Shown piece after piece: positions 8,966-16,351 of a stretch of DNA of 64,000 nucleotides; the stretch's first letter is position 1, and every line of letters starts with the position of its first letter. The stretch is from a virus. The DNA is taken from positions 1 through 64,000 of IMG/VR virus record IMGVR_UViG_3300023119_000011, one strand, 5' to 3'. A model generated the notes under the pieces. It did not search any database. It had not been told where the DNA came from and was given only the letters and a program-made list of their open reading frames with translations. Both the position numbers and the translations under genes were made by a program.

Positions 8966-8982
8966 GTTAAAATTTTTTTATT

Positions 8983-9588
8983 ATGAAAATATATGAAGAA
9001 ATTGCAAAAGTAAATTCAAATAAAATTAAAAAACGCATATTTGTATTAAATCATTTTTATGGTATGCCAGGATTAGAAGATGGATTAACGCGAAAATCTA
9101 GATATGTAAATTTGCTTAAATTACTTGGTAATTTTGATGAAATTAGCTTTAAAAAAATGCAATCAATAAGCAATAGTTTAATTTTATATAATCAAGATTG
9201 GGATAAAGAATTTTTAGAAATATTACATATTGCTAAAACACATGGTTGGGATACGCAATATATTGATGAAAAATATGGTAATTGTACTTTACCACAAATA
9301 TTAGAAGATTTTAAAATTAATTGTAATCCAGATGAAACACATATTATTTTAGGTGGAACAAATCTTTCTGGGTGTGTAATGTTTAATTCAAATCTTTCTT
9401 TATTTAGTTGGATTAAATTAAACTATAATGTTACTGTAGAATTATCATTATGTAGTGAATATCAACACGCTGATGTCACACAAGCATTAAAAAACAATTT
9501 TGCTTTTAGCGAATTATATAATTTTATAAAAGCAAATAATTTTTGGAATAAAGTTGATGTCGGACACGATATAAATAAATGGAGATAA
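8983..9588 (+). CDS. Unknown protein, possible cysteine-hydrolase-like (isochorismatase-like) fold
   Basis: A 201-residue protein with very AT-rich codon use compared with its neighbours. Residues about 121-150 (HIILGGTNLSGCVMFNSNLSLF) resemble the GxxTxxCV nucleophile loop of isochorismatase-type cysteine hydrolases, with the candidate Cys in GC-V. The expected N-terminal catalytic Asp and Lys are not obvious, so the assignment is tentative. The base composition could mark it as a later acquisition. Confidence 0.45.
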   Translation: MKIYEEIAKVNSNKIKKRIFVLNHFYGMPGLEDGLTRKSRYVNLLKLLGNFDEISFKKMQSISNSLILYNQDWDKEFLEILHIAKTHGWDTQYIDEKYGNCTLPQILEDFKINCNPDETHIILGGTNLSGCVMFNSNLSLFSWIKLNYNVTVELSLCSEYQHADVTQALKNNFAFSELYNFIKANNFWNKVDVGHDINKWR

Positions 9589-9601
9589 GAAGGATACTAA
9601 A

Positions 9602-9889
9602 ATGAAACAGGGGCTTTGGGCTAACATTTGGGCTAAACGTCGTAGAGGCGAACGTATGAGAAAAAAAGGTGAAAAGGGTGCACCTACACCAAAAGCTATT
9701 CGTCAAGCTCAAGGCAAAGAATCTGTTGAAGAAGATGCACCCACTATGAATACTGGAGCTATTCCAGATCCTAAAGCTACAGCAATGGGACCTCGATATA
9801 AAACACAAACGGTGACTGATCGTCGTCGTAAAAAAGACATGGTCTTATTAAAAAGATTTAGGAGATATATGGAAGATGAACACAGGTAA
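9602..9889 (+). CDS. Conserved basic small phage protein
   Basis: The 95-residue protein opens with MKQGLWANIWAKRRRG and continues RMRKKGEKGAPTPKA, a signature of a conserved family in T4-like marine phages. A Thr/Pro/Ala-rich middle is followed by a basic C-terminus. It ends inside the start of the membrane-protein gene (14-base overlap). The function is unknown; nucleic-acid or prohead binding is plausible from charge alone. Confidence 0.6.
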   Translation: MKQGLWANIWAKRRRGERMRKKGEKGAPTPKAIRQAQGKESVEEDAPTMNTGAIPDPKATAMGPRYKTQTVTDRRRKKDMVLLKRFRRYMEDEHR

Positions 9890-10193
9890 AACACGATATG
9901 AAATTACACATAATATTGCGGGGTTAATATTTTTAATTGTAGGTACCGCCTGGTGGTTGATACCAATGATATTAGTACATATGGGAACACACCACGAAAT
10001 GCCAGATGGAACACTTATGTCAGGTCATATGCATCATGGAGAAATGCCAGAAATAAATCATAATGATCATGGTCCAACATTTTTAGGTCTTACTGAAATG
10101 ACATGGATGTGGTATGTTATGGCAGTGGTTCATTTCCTTATTCATGATTGTATGAAATTATGTACAGGTTGTAAAAAGAAATTAAATGATTAG
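9876..10193 (+). CDS. Two-helix membrane protein with His/Met-rich loop
   Basis: Hydrophobic helices at about residues 10-33 (IAGLIFLIVGTAWWLIPMILV) and 72-92 (MWYVMAVVHFLIHDC) flank a 35-residue loop unusually rich in His and Met (HMGTHHEMPDG, SGHMHHGEMPEI, NHNDHG). A CTGC motif follows the second helix. Such loops bind Cu, Ni or Zn in host transporters. Position directly upstream of the spanin pair makes a holin-like lysis role possible, but the loop is atypical for holins. The gene overlaps both neighbours. Confidence 0.6.
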   Translation: MNTGKTRYEITHNIAGLIFLIVGTAWWLIPMILVHMGTHHEMPDGTLMSGHMHHGEMPEINHNDHGPTFLGLTEMTWMWYVMAVVHFLIHDCMKLCTGCKKKLND

Positions 10194-10563
10194 AATTTAT
10201 ATTGCATTAGGTATTTTGTTATTTATGGGCTCTGCTGCATACGGAGCTTACTATTATTATACTGATACTCAAGAGAGATTAGCAGTATTACATGAAAATA
10301 ACGCGAAGCTTGAGACTGCAGCAAAAGCAAAAGATGCAATGATTGATGCATTAGAGGCAACTCAAGAAGAATTAGAAGCAATTAATAGTCAATTAGCTTT
10401 AGACTTACAATCAGCAACTGATTATACTGATGAGCTAAGAAAGAAATTGCAAGAACACGATCTCACAAGGTTAAGTTTAAAAAAACCTGGAATGATTGAA
10501 AAGAGAGTAAATGATGGTACAAAAGATATTATTAGTGAGCTTGAGTCTATTACTTCTCAGTAG
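10186..10563 (+). CDS. Rz-like inner-membrane spanin (i-spanin)
   Basis: The 125-residue product has an N-terminal transmembrane helix (residues 4-24, YIALGILLFMGSAAYGAYYYY) with a short cytoplasmic tip, followed by a long periplasmic coiled coil (about 28-95). This is the i-spanin topology. Its 3' end overlaps a lipoprotein gene in another frame, the classic Rz/Rz1 arrangement. Together the two proteins join and fuse inner and outer membranes at the last step of lysis, so the host is Gram-negative. Confidence 0.8.
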   Translation: MIRIYIALGILLFMGSAAYGAYYYYTDTQERLAVLHENNAKLETAAKAKDAMIDALEATQEELEAINSQLALDLQSATDYTDELRKKLQEHDLTRLSLKKPGMIEKRVNDGTKDIISELESITSQ

Positions 10564-10897
10564 TTGTACAAAAGTTCCCGAACCGACAATTGTTACGGTT
10601 CCAGAAATTATAGAAAAAGATATTCCAATTGTCGAAAGACCAAAAGGATTAAGCTTAACTTCACCATATTTTCATGTAGTAACAAGTGAAAACTTGGATG
10701 AATTTATTGAAAAGTTTAAAAAGTCAAATGGCAGTGAATTAGTATTTTATGCTATATCTGTTCGTGACTATGAAAACTTATCATTAAACTTAGCAGAGTT
10801 AAGAAGATATATTGAACAACAACAGGCTATTATAGTCTATTATGAAACAGCAATTGATGGAGATGATGATGTCATTCAAAACAGCACAGATAATTAA
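10511..10897 (+). CDS. Rz1-like outer-membrane lipoprotein spanin (o-spanin)
   Basis: The protein starts with a lipoprotein signal (MMVQKILLVSLSLLLLSSC); the lipobox LLSSC places the lipidated Cys at residue 19. A Pro-rich start of the mature protein (KVPEPTIVTVPEI) is typical of Rz1. It overlaps the i-spanin gene by 53 bases in a different frame. At 128 residues it is longer than coliphage Rz1 (about 60) and has a helical C-terminal extension. Confidence 0.8.
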   Translation: MMVQKILLVSLSLLLLSSCTKVPEPTIVTVPEIIEKDIPIVERPKGLSLTSPYFHVVTSENLDEFIEKFKKSNGSELVFYAISVRDYENLSLNLAELRRYIEQQQAIIVYYETAIDGDDDVIQNSTDN

Positions 10898-11081
10898 AGA
10901 AGGCCTTGTAAAACATTACGAAGGTGTTATTGCATTAGCAGAAGCTAATGTGAAAATTTATATGGAACAAAGTGTAGGTATTGGTGAGCATGCCGATATT
11001 TTAGAAGCGGTTGACGGTGAGCTAGAAAAGATTGCTTCTGCTCAAGATAAAATTGATATGTTAGAAAAATATTTTGCATAA
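10869..11081 (+). CDS. Conserved small helical phage protein
   Basis: The ATG at 10869 is preferred over 10842 because GGAG at 10859-10862 is 6 bases upstream and because the homologues I recall start MxF. The 70-residue protein is helical with a conserved-looking core (EGLVKHYEGVIALAEANV, SVGIGEHADIL). It overlaps the o-spanin gene by 29 bases and is the last gene before the strong promoter at 11098. No function is known. Confidence 0.6.
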   Translation: MSFKTAQIIKEGLVKHYEGVIALAEANVKIYMEQSVGIGEHADILEAVDGELEKIASAQDKIDMLEKYFA

Positions 11082-11097
11082 ACGTCATATATTAGGG

Positions 11098-11126
11098 TTT
11101 ACAAAAACCGAAAACTAATATATAAT
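11098..11126 (+). promoter_or_regulatory. Sigma70-type promoter for nrdJ operon
   Basis: TTTACA (11098-11103), 17-nt spacer and a perfect TATAAT (11121-11126). It marks the switch from late-type to metabolic genes. The spacer lacks the CTGTGG end shared by most other early-type promoters here. Confidence 0.75.
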
Positions 11127-11166
11127 ACTACAATCAAAGAAATTACATATTTAAAGAGGTATTACG

Positions 11167-13383
11167 ATGGCAACACCAAACGTTGACACTAGGAGATTTT
11201 TGTCCGAAACGAAGTTTTATGATAGTTATTCACGATTTATAGATGATGAAGAAAGATATGAAACTTGGAATGAAGCAGTCGATAGAGTTATCGAAATGCA
11301 TTCCAATTATTATGAAAGTCAACACAATAATTTGGTGCCATATTTAGAAGAAGCTAGACAAGCATATAAAGAACAACGAGTACTAGCTGCTCAACGATCA
11401 TTGCAATTTGGTGGAGAACAATTATTAAAACACCAAATGAGAATGTATAATTGTACATCTTCATATGCTGATCGACCTGCATTTTTTGGTGAAGTATTTT
11501 ATATTCTTTTATGTGGTGCTGGAGCAGGGTTTTCTGTTCAAAAACACCATATCAAAAAACTTCCTAAAGTTCAATCCCGGTATAAACAAGCAAAAGGTTA
11601 TATTGTAGATGATTCAATCGAAGGTTGGGCTAATGCAGTTGATATTCTTTTAAGCTCATATTTTGTTGGAGGTGGTAAACACCCAGATTATGAAGGTCGT
11701 AGAGTTTTCTTTGATTTAAGCCAAATTAGACCAAAAGGTGCTAAAATTTCTGGTGGTTTTAAAGCACCAGGACCAGAAGGTTTACGTAGAGCTTTAGATA
11801 AAATTGAACATTTAATTCAAAGTTTAGTAATGGATGTAAAAGAACCAATTAATTTGCGTCCTATTGATGTATATGATATTGTTATGCATACAGCTGATGC
11901 TGTATTATCTGGTGGTGTTCGCCGTTCAGCCACTATTTGTTTGTTCTCACCAGATGATGAAGAAATGATGAATGCAAAAACTGGTAATTGGTTTATGGAA
12001 AATCCACAACGTGGAAGATCTAATAATTCAGCAGTAATTGTAAGAGATAAAACCACACCTGAACAATTTGGAAAAATTATGGAGTCTGTAAAACAATTCG
12101 GTGAACCCGGTTTTGTTTTTGTTGAATCAACTGAACATACAACCAATCCTTGTGTTGAAATTGGTATGTTCCCACAAATTAAAGGTAAATCTGGTTGGCA
12201 AGGTTGTAATCTTACTGAAATCAATGGTGGTTTATGTAATACTGAAGAAGATTTTTATAAAGCATGTAGAGCTGCTGCTATTCTTGGTACATTACAAGCC
12301 GGATATACGGATTTTAAATTTTTAGACAAATCATCTAAAGAAATTTTTGATCGTGAAGCTTTATTAGGTGTATCTATTACCGGGTGGATGAATAATCCAG
12401 AAATTCTCTTTAATTCTCAAATTTTAGAAAAAGGAGCCGAAATTGTCAAAAAAATCAATAAAGAAGTTGCAAAAATTATCGGAATCAATCCAGCGGCTAG
12501 AACAACATGTGTCAAACCAAGCGGCAATGCTTCGGTCCTTTTACAAACGGCTAGTGGTATTCATGCTGAGCATTCTAGCATGTATATTAGGAACGTTCAA
12601 ATGAATAAAGAGTCTGAAATTACTCAGGCTATTCAAAAATCAAATCCATATATGGTTGAAGAAAGTGTATGGTCTGCAGGTGGAACTGATGTCGTAGTGT
12701 CGTTTCCTATTATTCCACATAAAGGATCATATTTCAAAGATCAACTTCTTGGTGTAGAGCATTTAAAATTAGTTCAAAAAGCTCAAAAGCACTGGGTTAT
12801 TGCTGGAACTGAAGAAAAATTATGTGCAGATAAAGGTATACGGCATAATGTATCAAATACTATTATTGTAGATGATTGGGATGAAGTAGAGAAATTTGTA
12901 TTTGAAAATAGATATTCATTTGCAGGTATTTCATTCTTACCTATGTCTGGTGATAAAGACTTTAATCAAGCGCCTAATACTGCAGTGATTACAGCAAAAG
13001 AAATGGTAAAGAAATATAATACTGCAGCCATTTTTGCTTCAGGCATGGTAGTTGATGCTCTTAAAGTATTTCCTAATTTATGGGATGCTTGTGCCACAGC
13101 TCAAGGTATGGGTCTTGATATATCTTTAGAATCTTCTGAAAATTCATCAAGAGCAGATTGGGTTAGAAGATTTGAAAATTTCTCTCAAAACTATTGTGAT
13201 GGCGATATAAAAAAGGCAGAACATTGTTTAAAAGATTCATATCTTTTACATAAATGGAATAAAATTCAAACAAATCTTCAAGAAATAAATTGGGAATCTG
13301 ATTTAATTGAAAAGAAATATACTGATGTTGATACTCTTGGAGCCGCAGCTTGTGCTGGCGGAGCATGTGAGATTGACTTTTAA
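11167..13383 (+). CDS. nrdJ: Adenosylcobalamin-dependent ribonucleoside-triphosphate reductase (class II, monomeric)
   Basis: Reduces ribonucleotides to deoxyribonucleotides for phage DNA synthesis using coenzyme B12, without oxygen or a second subunit. At 738 residues it matches the length of the Lactobacillus leichmannii-type enzyme. Expected features are visible: active-site Cys96 (YNCTSS), the thiyl-radical loop NPCVE at 327-331 with Cys329 and Glu331, a downstream Cys347 as disulfide partner, and the C-terminal shuttle pair Cys729/Cys734 (CAGGACEIDF). SD-like AAAGAGG precedes ATG, and the promoter is at 11098. A zinc-ribbon protein gene starts on its stop codon (TAATG). Confidence 0.93.
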   Translation: MATPNVDTRRFLSETKFYDSYSRFIDDEERYETWNEAVDRVIEMHSNYYESQHNNLVPYLEEARQAYKEQRVLAAQRSLQFGGEQLLKHQMRMYNCTSSYADRPAFFGEVFYILLCGAGAGFSVQKHHIKKLPKVQSRYKQAKGYIVDDSIEGWANAVDILLSSYFVGGGKHPDYEGRRVFFDLSQIRPKGAKISGGFKAPGPEGLRRALDKIEHLIQSLVMDVKEPINLRPIDVYDIVMHTADAVLSGGVRRSATICLFSPDDEEMMNAKTGNWFMENPQRGRSNNSAVIVRDKTTPEQFGKIMESVKQFGEPGFVFVESTEHTTNPCVEIGMFPQIKGKSGWQGCNLTEINGGLCNTEEDFYKACRAAAILGTLQAGYTDFKFLDKSSKEIFDREALLGVSITGWMNNPEILFNSQILEKGAEIVKKINKEVAKIIGINPAARTTCVKPSGNASVLLQTASGIHAEHSSMYIRNVQMNKESEITQAIQKSNPYMVEESVWSAGGTDVVVSFPIIPHKGSYFKDQLLGVEHLKLVQKAQKHWVIAGTEEKLCADKGIRHNVSNTIIVDDWDEVEKFVFENRYSFAGISFLPMSGDKDFNQAPNTAVITAKEMVKKYNTAAIFASGMVVDALKVFPNLWDACATAQGMGLDISLESSENSSRADWVRRFENFSQNYCDGDIKKAEHCLKDSYLLHKWNKIQTNLQEINWESDLIEKKYTDVDTLGAAACAGGACEIDF

Positions 13384-13538
13384 TGGAAGATTATATTATT
13401 GAATGTGAGGAATGCGAAGAAACCTCATACGCTGCATCATATAAAAAACCAAATTTCTGTCCGATATGCGGTCGTCGGGCAGAAGTAGAAAAAAGATCGA
13501 TAGACGTAGATTCATGGGATTATGAAGATGGAGATTAA
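13383..13538 (+). CDS. Small zinc-ribbon protein
   Basis: A 51-residue gene starting at the TAATG junction with nrdJ. It has two CxxC pairs (CEECEE near residue 8 and CPICGR near 27) spaced as a rubredoxin/zinc-ribbon knuckle pair, and an acidic tail (DSWDYEDGD). Tight coupling to nrdJ suggests co-expression, possibly as a redox or metal partner, but that is inferred from position only. Confidence 0.65.
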   Translation: MEDYIIECEECEETSYAASYKKPNFCPICGRRAEVEKRSIDVDSWDYEDGD

Positions 13539-13752
13539 TTCAATTAATATAATAAATCAAACTATGCTTGAAGGGGCTAGTCGTAATATGCCTATGAATA
13601 TTCCTAACGAACAACAGTCACTAAAAGGTGTCAGTAAAAACATGCCTTTTAATTATGATCCAACACGAGAGACCTATTATAATTATAATTCTAAAGGTGA
13701 AAGAGTAATGATTCGTCAAGTAGGTCATATGGTTGATATTACGGTACTATAA
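13522..13752 (+). CDS. Small unknown protein with NMP motif repeat
   Basis: The 76-residue protein overlaps the zinc-ribbon gene by 17 bases; an alternative in-frame ATG is at 13528. It contains two similar motifs, GASRNMPMN and GVSKNMPFN, separated by 18 residues. No family was recognised. Codon use fits the neighbours. Confidence 0.5.
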   Translation: MKMEINSINIINQTMLEGASRNMPMNIPNEQQSLKGVSKNMPFNYDPTRETYYNYNSKGERVMIRQVGHMVDITVL

Positions 13753-13755
13753 ATA
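13748..13755 (+). promoter_or_regulatory. Late promoter TATAAATA, 5 nt before ATG
   Basis: An exact T4 late -10 box whose last base is 5 nt before the ATG at 13761. With the T4 start-site spacing, the transcript would begin at the A of that ATG. It overlaps the end of the preceding gene, so chance cannot be excluded. Confidence 0.4.
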
Positions 13756-13760
13756 AATGT

Positions 13761-14180
13761 ATGTGGTATTATGAACAAAAAGAATTCACCGAAACTCCAA
13801 CTGACTTTGCCGGGTTTGTCTACCTCATTACGGACACATTTAACGGACGCAAGTACGTCGGAAAGAAATTATTCACTCGATCTAAAATCCTACCTAAAAA
13901 TTCGAAACGAGCACGCAGATCCAGACAAACCGTCGACTCTGACTGGAGAACGTATTGTGGATCTTCTAAACAAGTCCAAGAACTCGTCGAAGAACACGGA
14001 TTAGATCGGTTTAAAAGAGAAATACTTCGTCTATGTAAAACTAAAGGCGAGATGTCATATTACGAAGCAAAAGAACAATTTGATCGTGACGTATTATTTA
14101 GTGATGAATATTACAATGAATTCATAGGTTGTAAAATTCATGCAAAACATGTACGTAACTCCGTGCCGACAAGTTTGTAG
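13761..14180 (+). CDS. GIY-YIG nuclease-like protein
   Basis: A 139-residue protein with GFVYLITDTFNGRKYVGKK (the GIY...YVG core, here VYL...YVG, residues 18-36), a basic segment, an RTYCGSS stretch, and a YYEAKEQ helix that supplies the usual catalytic Glu. This fits GIY-YIG endonucleases such as Seg homing nucleases or T4 endonuclease II. No intron is visible in the neighbourhood, so a free-standing homing or host-DNA-cutting role is more likely. It overlaps the next gene by 41 bases. Confidence 0.75.
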   Translation: MWYYEQKEFTETPTDFAGFVYLITDTFNGRKYVGKKLFTRSKILPKNSKRARRSRQTVDSDWRTYCGSSKQVQELVEEHGLDRFKREILRLCKTKGEMSYYEAKEQFDRDVLFSDEYYNEFIGCKIHAKHVRNSVPTSL

Positions 14181-14346
14181 ATTAAATAAGAACGATATAT
14201 GTGTTGGATGCGGTAGGACAAAAAAAGAAATAACGGAATGGCCAAAGTACCATTATTATCAACGTATGAAAATTATGGAAAGGTTAGGCTATGGTAACAG
14301 ACGAGGTAGATCTTACCGTATACGTAATGATGTTAAAAGCTCATGA
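14140..14346 (+). CDS. DUF1289-like zinc-binding protein
   Basis: Cys residues at 9, 13, 21 and 24 (TPCRQVCRLN...ICVGCGRT) followed by KEITEWPKYHYYQRMKIMERLG match the DUF1289 pattern (CxxxC...CxGCxRTxxEI...W). Members are small putative Fe-S or zinc proteins of bacteria and phages. An in-frame ATG at 14149 is an alternative start. Both ends overlap neighbouring genes in other frames. Confidence 0.75.
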   Translation: MQNMYVTPCRQVCRLNKNDICVGCGRTKKEITEWPKYHYYQRMKIMERLGYGNRRGRSYRIRNDVKSS

Positions 14347-14587
14347 GTCTCAGCGGGCAAGCTTTAATCAAAGAATGGAATTTTGGAATAAATATCCAGA
14401 ATTAAAAAATGCTTGTAAATTATTTTGGACTGTAAAAGGACATTTACCTGCAGAAGATACAATTTTAGCTTCTGCAAATGGTTATTTCAAAAGACTTTGG
14501 CATGATGAAGAGGCATATATTCATGAAGAAGGGTGGGAAGAAGCTTTTTTTCAATTTATTGAAAAAAACTATGTACATTCCGATTAA
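14291..14587 (+). CDS. Unknown small helical protein
   Basis: A 98-residue protein, aromatic-rich toward the C-terminus (GYFKRLWHDEEAYIHEEGWEEAFFQF). It overlaps the DUF1289 gene by 56 bases, but composition is gene-like throughout. The -35 box of the next promoter lies inside its last codons. No family was recognised. Confidence 0.55.
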   Translation: MVTDEVDLTVYVMMLKAHESQRASFNQRMEFWNKYPELKNACKLFWTVKGHLPAEDTILASANGYFKRLWHDEEAYIHEEGWEEAFFQFIEKNYVHSD

Positions 14588-14600
14588 ACTGTGGTAGAAT
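14572..14600 (+). promoter_or_regulatory. Early-type promoter, CTGTGG family
   Basis: TGTACA (14572-14577), 17-nt spacer ending AAACTGTGG, then TAGAAT (14595-14600). It is followed by AAGGAG and the small gene at 14626, upstream of the exonuclease gene. Confidence 0.75.
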
Positions 14601-14625
14601 ATATTATATAATGAAGGAGAAAAAT

Positions 14626-14838
14626 ATGTACACAATCACCACAGATTTACCTTATACAACATCTAAATCTGATATCGAACTATTCGCTAAAACCCACGGT
14701 TGCACCATTTCAAATTTTACATTTAATGGACCAGCCGGTGGAAACCATTTAGTTACATTCCAATCTAATAATTATGACCATATTCAGGAATTAACTGAAC
14801 AACTCTCATTACCACTTGAAAGAATTACGGAAATTTAA
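14626..14838 (+). CDS. Small unknown protein upstream of the exonuclease
   Basis: ATG 14626 is chosen because AAGGAG at 14614-14619 is 6 bases upstream; the in-frame ATG at 14611 would place the RBS inside the gene. The 70-residue product has an alpha/beta pattern (MYTITTDLPYTTSKSDIELF) and ends ERITEI. It is the first gene after a strong promoter. Function is unknown. Confidence 0.6.
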   Translation: MYTITTDLPYTTSKSDIELFAKTHGCTISNFTFNGPAGGNHLVTFQSNNYDHIQELTEQLSLPLERITEI

Positions 14839-14840
14839 TT

Positions 14841-15680
14841 ATGATTATTATGGATTTTAATGGAATTGCCTTTGGCTCTATAATGGCTAATGGTAAAAAT
14901 GAAGAACCAATGATTCGTCATATGGTATTCAATACTATTCGAATGTATAAGACTAAATTTGAAAAAGAATACGGCGATGTTGTAATTGCTTGTGATGGAG
15001 CTAACAATTGGCGTAGAGGTGCATACCCTCAATATAAAGCCAACCGTAGAAAAAATCGTGAAGCATCAACTCACGATTGGGATGAATCATTCCGCATCTT
15101 AAACGATTTACGCACAGACCTTATGGAAAACTTTCCATATAAAGTTATTCATATTGAAGGTTGTGAAGCCGATGACATCATCGGTTGCTTAGTAGAAAGA
15201 TCTCAAGATTTTGGCAATATGGAAGACATTATGATTGTCTCTGCCGATAAAGATTTTGTTCAGCTACAAACATACGGCAATGTCCGTCAATTTTCTCCTC
15301 TTACCAAAAAGTTTGTAGCTGAACAAAACCCACATTTATATCGTCAAACCCACATCTTTAAAGGTGATGCTGGAGACGGTATACCCAATGTATTGAGTGG
15401 TGACAATACATTTGTAGAGGGTTTACGTCAAACACCTATGTCTAAGAAAAAAATGACTATGTTAATTGATAACCCTCATTCGCTAGGTGATGAGGTTTAT
15501 CGCAATATTCAACGTAATGAAAAATTAATTGATTTGCGAAATACTCCTAATCATCTAAAACAAGAAATTATAAATAACTATGAAAGCCAAGATCCTTGGG
15601 AAAACAAAGGTAAAGTGTTCCCATATATGGTGAGTAAACAAATGAATATGTTGATTGAAAGTGTTGAGGAATTTTTATGA
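14841..15680 (+). CDS. rnh: 5'-3' exonuclease / flap endonuclease (T4 RNase H type)
   Basis: Removes RNA primers and trims lagging-strand 5' ends during phage replication. The 279-residue length fits T4 Rnh (about 305). Metal-binding acidic motifs of the FEN family are present: MDFNG near residue 5, ACDGANNWR near 51 with the adjacent helical-arch basic region YKANRRKNR, CEADDIIG near 108, and SADKDFVQL near 133. The helix-hairpin-helix-like segment GDAGDGIPNV binds duplex DNA. Its 3' end overlaps the next gene by 4 bases. Confidence 0.88.
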   Translation: MIIMDFNGIAFGSIMANGKNEEPMIRHMVFNTIRMYKTKFEKEYGDVVIACDGANNWRRGAYPQYKANRRKNREASTHDWDESFRILNDLRTDLMENFPYKVIHIEGCEADDIIGCLVERSQDFGNMEDIMIVSADKDFVQLQTYGNVRQFSPLTKKFVAEQNPHLYRQTHIFKGDAGDGIPNVLSGDNTFVEGLRQTPMSKKKMTMLIDNPHSLGDEVYRNIQRNEKLIDLRNTPNHLKQEIINNYESQDPWENKGKVFPYMVSKQMNMLIESVEEFL

Positions 15681-16099
15681 CATTATTAGTATATGAAGTT
15701 TTGGAAAAAGCTGGTAAAGCTAGAAAAAAGTCAGAAAAGATTGAAATTCTACAAAAGAATGCATCTTGGGCTTTAAAGGATATTTTACGCGGAACATTTG
15801 ATGAAAGAATAAAGTGGAATCTTCCAACAGGTTCCCCGCCATATAGACCAAATGATGGCCACAATGCACCCGCCAATCTTCTCAGAGAAAATACAAAATT
15901 TAAATATTTCGTAAAAGGTGGTTTAGGCGATAAAATGCTTAAACCTAAGCGCGAAAATATTTTTATTGGTTTGATAGAAGGCATCCATCCAGAAGATGCC
16001 AAATTGGTTATTGCTATGATTAACAAACAAAAGCCTTATGGTCTTACTAAAAAAATCGTTGATGAGGCATTTCCAGATTTAAAATTAGGAGGATCATGA
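15677..16099 (+). CDS. DUF6433-like conserved phage protein
   Basis: A 140-residue protein with the conserved sequence blocks ASWALKDILRGTFDERIKW, NLPTGSPPYRPND, FKYFVKGG and IEGIHPEDAKLVIAMINK, which I recognise as a family (DUF6433) shared by T4-like marine phages. Its location right after the replication exonuclease suggests a replication or recombination link, but no biochemical role is known to me. Confidence 0.75.
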   Translation: MTLLVYEVLEKAGKARKKSEKIEILQKNASWALKDILRGTFDERIKWNLPTGSPPYRPNDGHNAPANLLRENTKFKYFVKGGLGDKMLKPKRENIFIGLIEGIHPEDAKLVIAMINKQKPYGLTKKIVDEAFPDLKLGGS

Positions 16100-16120
16100 G
16101 CCAACAGGAGAAAAAAATAC

Positions 16121-16282
16121 ATGCAACAAGCTCTGCTCGAAAGACTAAAACAAGACGATTTAGAATTAGAAGTTTATGCTAAAAAGCTCGAAAAAAAAGG
16201 TAATTTTGATAGAATGAGGCTTATTTTAGAAAAACAACTTTATCTTAAAGATCGTATAGCAGAGGTATCTTTTTCCACGTAA
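16121..16282 (+). CDS. Small coiled-coil protein
   Basis: A 53-residue gene with AGGAG 11 bases before its ATG. The peptide is one amphipathic helix (LLERLKQDDLELEVYAKKLEKKG ... LKDRIAE in part). Another short frame begins at 16096 but encodes only 28 residues and looks less protein-like. The type recurs near replication genes in related phages as I recall. Function is unknown. Confidence 0.55.
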   Translation: MQQALLERLKQDDLELEVYAKKLEKKGNFDRMRLILEKQLYLKDRIAEVSFST

Positions 16283-16295
16283 CTAAAAAAAGGAG

Positions 16296-16324
16296 TTTAC
16301 AATTCCGGCTAACTGTGGTATAAT
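16296..16324 (+). promoter_or_regulatory. Early-type promoter embedded in an inverted repeat
   Basis: TTTACA (16296-16301), 17-nt spacer ending AACTGTGG, and a perfect TATAAT (16319-16324). Perfect 9-bp arms CCGGCTAAC (16305-16313) and GTTAGCCGG (16332-16340) flank the -10 box. Confidence 0.8.
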
Positions 16325-16340
16325 ATATCATGTTAGCCGG
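16305..16340. repeat. Inverted repeat around the -10 box (candidate operator or 5' hairpin)
   Basis: CCGGCTAAC and its exact complement GTTAGCCGG are separated by 18 nt containing TATAAT. Extending outward, four further positions match with one mismatch. The arms are GC-rich in an AT-rich region, so it is unlikely to be random. It could bind a repressor dimer. As RNA, only the right arm and part of the spacer would be transcribed, which favours a DNA operator over an attenuator. Confidence 0.65.
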
Positions 16341-16351
16341 AGTTTTATATT

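Noticed and set aside
13761-14180. Intron-encoded homing endonuclease
   Set aside because: No interrupted gene or intron core flanks the GIY-YIG gene; neighbours are intact, so a free-standing nuclease is the simpler reading.
16096-16182. 28-codon frame beginning ATGAGCCAACAG
   Set aside because: It overlaps the better 53-codon frame at 16121, which has an AGGAG upstream and a helix-like product.
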